A DNA stretch of 34,294 nt from CAYGZM01 sp964354365 (GTDB taxonomy: Bacteria; Planctomycetota; Phycisphaerae; Sedimentisphaerales; Anaerobacaceae): contig CAYGZM010000028.1 of NCBI GenBank assembly GCA_964354365.1, positions 1-34,294 on the forward strand. Reading direction: 5' to 3'. This document shows, piece by piece, positions 29,261 to 34,294 of this stretch. The notes under the pieces were generated by a model. The model was not told where the DNA came from and did no database searches. It saw only the letters and a list, made by a program, of their open reading frames with translations. The first letter of the stretch is position 1, and every line of letters begins with the position of its first letter. Position numbers and translations under genes: made by a program.

Positions 29261-31546
29261 ATGCAACAGGTATTTTTGATCGCCTCGGCTCTGATCACCC
29301 TGGTTCTCTCGCTCTGCGGCACAGCTTTGGCCGACCAAACGGCTTTTGACTACCCATGCTGCATAGTTGACGCATACGACCCTGAGGGCGAGGGCTGGCT
29401 GGGTATGGACGACCAATGGACATGGCCGGTCTGGGTGAATCCCCAGGAAAAGCTCTTGGGGCCTCCGCCCTCGCCATTTTCCGCGGTCACTATGCCGCCG
29501 GACCACTGGGTCGAATTGCAGTTCAGAGGCCCGATCGTGGATGGGCCGGGCCACGATATAATCATCGTCGAAATGGGCCGACGCGGAGAACAAGCCCTCG
29601 TCTTCCTCACAGACGGCGAGGGGCAGGAGTACCTGCTGGATAGAGCCACCGCTCTTGACACCGGCGGCCAGTTACCATCGGAAATCCTGCTCGACATCTC
29701 CCGGGCTGTTCTGCCGTTCGAGCCGCGAGCCGTCCGCATCGTCGCAATAGACAGATTCGGGGACGCGCCCGGTTTTGACCTGGCCAATGTCCGCGCCAGA
29801 ATCAGCAGCCTGTGCGGTCCTGCCGCCTATAATCCCTGTCCGGTCGATGGCGCCACGAACGTCCCGCTCGACGCCGAGCTGAGCTGGATGCCGGGATGCT
29901 CTGCAGAGACGCACATCGTCTATTTCGGGACGAGCATCGAGGCGGTCGATGCGAATGCCGCCCCGGTCACTGACCCGCCGCAGCCGCAGCATCCGAACAG
30001 CTTCGACCCTGTGCTTCTCGAATTGGGGCGGACTTACTACTGGAGAATAGACGAGGTCAATTCGCCCGACACAAACAGCCCCAAAGAAGGCAACATCTGG
30101 AGCTTCACCGTTGTGGACGGCCTGGTCATAGAGGATTTCGAGTCCTACAATTCCTACGGCGACCTGCTCGAGACGTGGACGGAGCTTGGCGGCGGGTATA
30201 TGAACATCTCCAAACAGCCCTACCCCGTTTACAGAGGCGGCCGCTCGTTGGTGCTGACATACCTCTACGCCCTGCCCTTTCGCGCGCAGATCGCCCGCAC
30301 GTTCCCGGCACCCCAGGACTGGCGGACGGCGGGCGTCAAGTCAATCGACCTTTTCTTTCGAGGCATCGCGGGCAACGACCCGCACACGAGGATGCTCTTC
30401 GTTATAGGCAGTCACGACGCTAATGCGGTGATTGCCTATGACGGCGACCCGGCCGATGTCACAAAGCAGATATGGACGCCCTGGAGAATAGACCTGAGCG
30501 AACTATGCGATGTGAACCTCAGCGAGATTGAATATATCGGGATCGGCTTGTCGGATGACGGTATATCCGAGCCGTCCGTGATGGGATACGGCGCGGTATA
30601 TTTCGATAACATCACGCTGCACTCGGTCAGGTGTCTGGCGGACAAAAGGCCGAACACCGACCTGAACGGCGATTGCGCCATTGACTTGCGGGACGTTGAA
30701 GAATTGGCCTATACGTGGCTCGACAGGACGCCCGTTGTCTATCCCCACCAGCCTCCTGAGAGGCCGCCGGCAGCCTGGTACAAATTCGACGGCGACCCGC
30801 TCGACAGCTCCGGCAACGACTATCACGGCACTTTGACGGGCGACGCCAACGCAGCCTGCAATGACCCGGCCAGAGGACTCGTGCTCGCCCTTGACGGCTA
30901 TGGCGATTCGGTGGATATAAGCAATGCCGACGCTCTATTTTCAACAATCCGCGAGGCCATAACTATCACCTTCTGGCAGCAAGGCTCAGACTCAGCGCAC
31001 CATACCGATACCCTTTTCTGTTCGGATTACGTCTATGGTCTGCGAGACCCTGTTATCGCTTTGAACGTTGGCGTCTGGCTGCGGCCCGGCCGGTACAACT
31101 GGGACTGCGGGACGCCATGGTCCTTCGACAAGGGACGCCTTAGCTCAAGTCATCGATACGACAGCCAGTGGACGGGCCGCTGGAACCATTGGGCGTTCAC
31201 CAAAGACATTCACGCCGGGGTCAATCCCAATACCGGGCTGATGAACATCTACCTCAACGGCATTCTTTACGACAGCCGAACCGATGCAGACTCACCGATA
31301 TCGGGCGTCAGCTCTTTTCAGATCGGCTCCGGGTGGTACGGCGGCTACGACGGACTGATTGACGATTTCCGCATCTACGACTACGCCCTCTCTCAGGCGG
31401 AAATCGTATATGTAGCCACAGACGGCGCCGGTCTTTTCGATTTGCCACTCATGCTGCCAGCTGACTTGAACGGGAATAACCTCATAAACTTCGCGGACTT
31501 CGCCATCCTCGCCGGCGACTGGCTCGACGAATACTTTTGGCCCTGA
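29261..31546 (+). CDS. Secreted LamG-domain protein with two separated dockerin-like motifs
   Basis: A 761-residue protein with a signal peptide (IASALITLVLSLCGTALA). Parts in order: an N-terminal beta-rich domain (residues ~25-185; HWVELQFRGPIVDGPGHDII), a fibronectin-like module (~190-285; LGRTYYWRIDEVNSPDTNS), a jelly-roll-like domain (~290-460; VYRGGRSLVLTYLYALPFRA, MGYGAVYFDNITL), a first dockerin-like motif (DLNGDCAIDLRDVEELAYTW), a LamG domain (~500-715; WYKFDGDPLDSSGNDYHG, GLMNIYLNGILYDSR, GLIDDFRIYDYALSQAEI), and a second motif at the end (DLNGNNLINFADFAILAGDW). Each motif is one Ca-binding loop plus helix, not the adjacent pair of a true dockerin. Probably surface or secreted, binding glycans. 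GGAGGG precedes the ATG. The stop codon falls inside a dispersed repeat. Confidence 0.85.
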   Translation: MQQVFLIASALITLVLSLCGTALADQTAFDYPCCIVDAYDPEGEGWLGMDDQWTWPVWVNPQEKLLGPPPSPFSAVTMPPDHWVELQFRGPIVDGPGHDIIIVEMGRRGEQALVFLTDGEGQEYLLDRATALDTGGQLPSEILLDISRAVLPFEPRAVRIVAIDRFGDAPGFDLANVRARISSLCGPAAYNPCPVDGATNVPLDAELSWMPGCSAETHIVYFGTSIEAVDANAAPVTDPPQPQHPNSFDPVLLELGRTYYWRIDEVNSPDTNSPKEGNIWSFTVVDGLVIEDFESYNSYGDLLETWTELGGGYMNISKQPYPVYRGGRSLVLTYLYALPFRAQIARTFPAPQDWRTAGVKSIDLFFRGIAGNDPHTRMLFVIGSHDANAVIAYDGDPADVTKQIWTPWRIDLSELCDVNLSEIEYIGIGLSDDGISEPSVMGYGAVYFDNITLHSVRCLADKRPNTDLNGDCAIDLRDVEELAYTWLDRTPVVYPHQPPERPPAAWYKFDGDPLDSSGNDYHGTLTGDANAACNDPARGLVLALDGYGDSVDISNADALFSTIREAITITFWQQGSDSAHHTDTLFCSDYVYGLRDPVIALNVGVWLRPGRYNWDCGTPWSFDKGRLSSSHRYDSQWTGRWNHWAFTKDIHAGVNPNTGLMNIYLNGILYDSRTDADSPISGVSSFQIGSGWYGGYDGLIDDFRIYDYALSQAEIVYVATDGAGLFDLPLMLPADLNGNNLINFADFAILAGDWLDEYFWP

Positions 31547-31564
31547 GCTTGTCGAAGGAATGAC
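31541..31564. repeat. Short repeat that supplies the stop codon of the LamG/dockerin-like gene
   Basis: CCCTGAGCTTGTCGAAGGAA then TGAC. The TGA at 31544-31546 is the stop of the preceding gene, so the last one or two codons are repeat-derived. It belongs to the same ATGAC-ending group as the other short repeats here. Confidence 0.5.
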
Positions 31565-31607
31565 ACCTATCGTTTGGGCCATCACACGCTACTAAGCGAC
31601 AGGTGTC
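31562..31607. repeat. Inverted repeat between convergent genes
   Basis: GACACCTATCG (31562-31572) faces CGACAGGTGTC (31597-31607); ten of eleven bases pair. No T-run follows on either strand, so it is a weak terminator candidate or a part of the adjacent repeat element. Confidence 0.5.
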
Positions 31608-31633
31608 TAACATCATTCCCGCTCGGTTGCTGC

Positions 31634-32671
31634 CTATTTCCCGGGATTGAGCTTTTGTATTTGGACCTCCCGAACGCAGAATTCGGCGGCTTCACCTGCC
31701 GCCTGCTTCTCAATATACAGCCCGATCTTTCCTTTCTTCGGCCCGGCAGTGCGGACGGCCCCGACCTCCTCGCCGTTAAGCCAGACCTGTACTCTGTCAC
31801 CTTGAACCTTTGCCGAGAGCGTATTCCAGCCCTCGCGATCCAGCAGGTCGCTGCGCAGGTTCACTAATATCAGGCCGTTGCCGGGCACAAGCACGCTGCC
31901 GGTAAAGGCCAGCGGTTTGTCGCTCTGGAATATCTCGATCCTCGGTCCGGGTTTGGATTCGCCGCCGCGGACCTCGATGCCCGCGTGGATGGGCCAAGCG
32001 GCGCGGAAAGTCACCACAAGCAGATAATCCTCATACTCCGCCTCGCTCCAGAGAGTGGCGCCTTCGTCGCTGGCCGGCGGCGCCCCAATGAGCCGCCCAG
32101 CTTTGATAGTCCAGGATGCGCTACCTGAAGCCCGCCAGCCGGTCAGATCGTAACCGTTGAAGGCGCTGATCCACTGGGCCTGCTGCTCGGCCTCGGCCTT
32201 GCTGCCCGTCTGATTTGCAAGATTGTGGGTCCCGTGGCAGTCGGTGCAGACTGAATCGGCCCCGATGGTCCGCCCATTGGGGCGCATGCGCCCGGCCCAC
32301 TCCTTGCGAAACGCCTCCACCACCTCCGGTTTCTCGTGCCCGTTATGGCAGCTCATACACATCTCGACGACCTCCTGGCGTCCGAACAAGAGGTCCGGCT
32401 CGGTCATCAGCATCTCGTCGTGCATGTGCTCAATTGACGAGCCGTGGCACTTGTCGCAGGTGACATCCGCCGCAAGGTGGCCGGTCGTGATCTCCTCGGT
32501 CTTCATACCGGCGTGGCACACATAGCACTTGCTGTTTCCACCCGAGTTTTCCTCAGCCTGCTTTTCCGCCTGCAATCGCCCGGCAATACAGCCAACCAGC
32601 ACAAAAGCCAGGCCGGCAACCACAAGCACCCCGCACAAAACACGCGAATCAATTCGACTTTTCAAACCCAC
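31634..32671 (-). CDS. Tetraheme c-type cytochrome lipoprotein fused to a DUF1080 domain
   Basis: A 345-residue protein from the GTG at 32671, which has AAGGGG seven bases upstream. Opening further upstream would translate the 52-bp repeat. A lipoprotein signal (VLVVAGLAFVLVGC) is followed by four heme-binding CxxCH motifs within about 115 residues: CYVCH, CDKCH, CMSCH and CTDCH. The rest is a DUF1080 (LamG-like, 3-keto-disaccharide hydrolase) domain: WISAFNGYDLTGWRASGSAS, DYLLVVTFRAAWPIHAGIEV, GWNTLSAKVQGDRVQVWLNG and KIGLYIEKQAAGEAAEFCVR. The protein is probably anchored outside the inner membrane, combining electron transfer with carbohydrate binding or cleavage. The Tat-exported aldo/keto reductase lies upstream on the same strand after 269 bases. 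Confidence 0.85.
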   Translation of the reverse strand: MGLKSRIDSRVLCGVLVVAGLAFVLVGCIAGRLQAEKQAEENSGGNSKCYVCHAGMKTEEITTGHLAADVTCDKCHGSSIEHMHDEMLMTEPDLLFGRQEVVEMCMSCHNGHEKPEVVEAFRKEWAGRMRPNGRTIGADSVCTDCHGTHNLANQTGSKAEAEQQAQWISAFNGYDLTGWRASGSASWTIKAGRLIGAPPASDEGATLWSEAEYEDYLLVVTFRAAWPIHAGIEVRGGESKPGPRIEIFQSDKPLAFTGSVLVPGNGLILVNLRSDLLDREGWNTLSAKVQGDRVQVWLNGEEVGAVRTAGPKKGKIGLYIEKQAAGEAAEFCVREVQIQKLNPGK

Positions 32672-32726
32672 TGCTTTTCCCCTTAGAGGCCGTGACAAAA
32701 TGAGTTTCTCCACGAAATCAAGGCTT

Positions 32727-32778
32727 CTGGATTCCCGCTCCCCGATCGGAGTCGAGGACAAGCTTCGCGGGAATGACA
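32727..32778. repeat. 52-bp dispersed repeat, copy B
   Basis: Exact reverse complement of 16759-16810 over 52 bases. It lies between the cytochrome gene and the terminator of the reductase gene and may be read into an upstream extension of the cytochrome frame, which I do not accept as coding. Confidence 0.85.
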
Positions 32779-32821
32779 CAGAGCGAGGTTTCTTTTTGTC
32801 AGACGCTCCCAGTATTCGACC

Positions 32822-32857
32822 AAACTAAAGCGGCAGGTGCGAAGCTGCACCCGCCGC
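32822..32857 (-). terminator. Possible terminator of the aldo/keto reductase gene
   Basis: On the minus strand GCGGCGGGTGC, a six-base loop, then GCACCTGCCGC with one mismatch, followed by TTTAGTTTG. It lies about 85 bases after the reductase stop codon. Confidence 0.5.
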
Positions 32858-32940
32858 CAATCATTGACATTATACTATTCGGCAGGTCGTTTGCGACCTC
32901 CATCTTGTCAGCCGTCAAAGTTCCGACCGGCCTGCGCCGC

Positions 32941-34089
32941 TTAGACGACTTCCCAGTCGCGCAGCCACTCGTATTCGGGGGGCAGAGCCGCCCACCGCTC
33001 GTCCGTAATCTGCATCAGCCACTCTTTTTCGGCAGCCGTGGCGCCAAGCGGGCGCGTGTAGGATGCGCGAGCGGCATTCTCCACCTCGTACGGCGTTGAG
33101 AGCCCCGGCACCGTCGCGGTTATCGCCTTGTTCGCAAGGATGCACTGAATTGTCAGCCGAGCAACGTCGTTCTCGGTCTTGCTGCCGACACCCATCACCG
33201 GGAAGCTGACTTTGCCGCAACTCTCGAAAAGGGTGCCGCCGAAGAAGGGCTTAATCGTAACGATGCCGACGTTGCGCTCCAGCACGGTCTTGAAGATGCT
33301 CTGGGTCTGGTCGGAGCCGTGTCCCGGATTGACTTCTTCGACGTTGCCGCCGATCGGGTCCTGGCCCTTCTCTCTGGTCTTTGCGCTGCAGGGGAAGATG
33401 ACCATCTCGAACTGGGGATACTTCTCAAGGACGTGTTCGAGCCAGGGGCGCGAGTGCGATGACATACCGAGATGGCGAACCTTGCCGGTCTTGTGCAGCT
33501 TATCGAATGTTTCAATCAGGGACTCGACTTCGGGGTCGGTATTGGAGCCGTCCATCTTCGCCTGGGGACGCCAGATGTCGAGGTAGTCGGTCTGAAGGAA
33601 ACGCAGGCACGTATCGACGTTGCGCGTCTGGTCCTTGACGTTGCAGAAGGTGGAAGTGCGGGGCCCGAGGTTGTGAATATCGGCGCCGACAATCATTTTC
33701 TCCCGCCGACCCTTCAAAGCCACGCCGTAACTGAGGCACTCCGCGGCAGTGGTGATGTCGAGGTAGTTGACACCGGTATCGATGCACGCGCCGATGACGT
33801 CAGCTCGATTCTTGGCGACGTCGTCAGGCACTTCCTCGTTGGCGAAGCTGTCCCAGTACCGGCCGGCATTACGGTTCTTCCAGTGGCCGCCTAAGCTGAC
33901 CTCTGAAATCATGATGTTCGTCTTTCCCAGCCGGCGGTAGTGCATCTTTTCATTGTAGTTGACAATCTTTGATTTGTCCTCCTTCTCGCCAGCCTGCCCC
34001 CTGCTCGCCAGCGCCCCGGCAAGCGTGCCGGCGGCGGCCAGTGAGGTGTTACGCATAAAATCGCGCCGTGAAATTCCATCATTCTTCAT
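32941..34089 (-). CDS. Tat-exported aldo/keto reductase
   Basis: A 382-residue protein. The N-terminus has a twin-arginine signal (ISRRDFMRNTSLAAAGTLAG, then ALASRG), so it is exported folded. The rest is an aldo/keto reductase barrel: MHYRRLGKTNIMISEVSLGG, GVNYLDITTAAECLSYGVAL with the expected Asp and Tyr, KTGKVRHLGMSSHSRPWLEH, and VGIVTIKPFFGG. Members reduce carbonyls with NADPH; exported planctomycete members are common but their substrates and cofactor supply outside the cytoplasm are unclear. AAGGAG lies about seven bases before the ATG. A promoter is predicted upstream at 34193-34221. Confidence 0.87.
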   Translation of the reverse strand: MKNDGISRRDFMRNTSLAAAGTLAGALASRGQAGEKEDKSKIVNYNEKMHYRRLGKTNIMISEVSLGGHWKNRNAGRYWDSFANEEVPDDVAKNRADVIGACIDTGVNYLDITTAAECLSYGVALKGRREKMIVGADIHNLGPRTSTFCNVKDQTRNVDTCLRFLQTDYLDIWRPQAKMDGSNTDPEVESLIETFDKLHKTGKVRHLGMSSHSRPWLEHVLEKYPQFEMVIFPCSAKTREKGQDPIGGNVEEVNPGHGSDQTQSIFKTVLERNVGIVTIKPFFGGTLFESCGKVSFPVMGVGSKTENDVARLTIQCILANKAITATVPGLSTPYEVENAARASYTRPLGATAAEKEWLMQITDERWAALPPEYEWLRDWEVV

Positions 34090-34192
34090 AACTGTTCTCC
34101 TTTTCTAATACGAGACGGCTTTGACCGCATTTCTCAGCGCCAAACCGAACTTCCAAAACCACCTCTAAGGTCCAATACACGCAATTGTTAAT

Positions 34193-34221
34193 ATGATGCC
34201 ACAACCATTCGGATTTGTCAA
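34193..34221 (-). promoter_or_regulatory. Predicted promoter of the aldo/keto reductase gene
   Basis: On the minus strand a perfect TTGACA (34221-34216), 17 bases, CATCAT (34198-34193; four of six consensus bases). The leader would be about 95 bases. The rest of the segment from 34090 to the window end holds nothing I can support as coding. Confidence 0.5.
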
Positions 34222-34294
34222 CAAAATTGGGTACTGAGGCAGGGCAAACGCATCTAAATTTTGAGCACTTTGAGTAGATAGTTCTCATCCCAGC

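Noticed and set aside
32672..32779. Upstream extension of the cytochrome gene to an ATG at 32779
   Set aside because: It would translate the 52-bp dispersed repeat and put 36 charged residues before a lipoprotein signal; GTG 32671 has a good ribosome-binding site.
1..34294. CRISPR arrays, tRNA or rRNA genes, replication origin
   Set aside because: No regularly spaced direct repeats, no tRNA-like cloverleaf with a CCA region and no rRNA sequence were recognised on reading the window.

Overview
The window looks like a stretch of a planctomycete chromosome, probably of the Phycisphaerae/Sedimentisphaerales type. This rests on protein style only: secreted proteins with LamG, RCC1-like and fibronectin-like modules and short dockerin-like EF-hand motifs, an H-X9-DG-type pseudopilin, ECF sigma factors followed by membrane proteins containing an 'MKSRITKLAAATVII'-type anchor, a DksA-like protein with a reduced zinc finger, and many Tat- or Sec-exported enzymes. 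No rRNA or tRNA gene is visible and taxonomy cannot be fixed from this window alone.

Layout. 1-2.6 kb: a LuxR-type HTH remnant, two identical 146-bp MITE-like elements with target-site duplications, an overlapping DksA-like/P-loop NTPase gene pair and a DUF2905 membrane protein. 2.7-6.5 kb: a DUF72 protein, an exported RCC1-repeat protein with its own good promoter, and a radical SAM activase carrying an in-frame palindromic insertion. 6.7-8.9 kb: an operon of ECF sigma factor, single-span membrane protein and a pseudopilin gene broken by one amber codon. 9-11.4 kb: an HTH/degenerate-receiver regulator divergent from a DegT-type sugar aminotransferase, and a small membrane protein. 11.7-16.6 kb (minus): a PhoD-like phosphatase, then a second ECF sigma factor translationally coupled to a large membrane-anchored LamG protein.

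16.9-23.7 kb is the accessory part: a HAD phosphatase and a C-terminal remnant of a second copy, an HU homologue, a DUF4258 gene overlapping a small partner, a tiny membrane protein, a zinc-ribbon protein fused to a secreted glycosidase, a HEPN-like protein, a ParE-type toxin with antitoxin, a small minus-strand gene, and a DUF434 protein. Two diverged copies of one promoter region and two predicted leaderless promoters sit among these genes.

23.8-34 kb returns to housekeeping and exported functions: a nitrilase-family exported amidohydrolase divergent from an RNase Z-like metallo-beta-lactamase; a PadR operon with a clear promoter and operator and a truncated last gene; a UDP-sugar/GDP-mannose dehydrogenase; a LamG/dockerin-like secreted protein; a tetraheme cytochrome lipoprotein fused to a DUF1080 domain; and a Tat-exported aldo/keto reductase.

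The most promising novelties are (i) a shared domain of about 45-60 residues in the membrane proteins encoded next to both ECF sigma factors, which suggests one signalling module with different extracytoplasmic parts; (ii) a palindromic repeat inserted in frame inside the radical SAM enzyme; (iii) the mosaic island at 17-23 kb, including the zinc-ribbon/glycosidase fusion and duplicated promoter segments; and (iv) a dense set of short dispersed repeats that end in an (A)ATGAC motif. All functional assignments come from reading motifs by eye.
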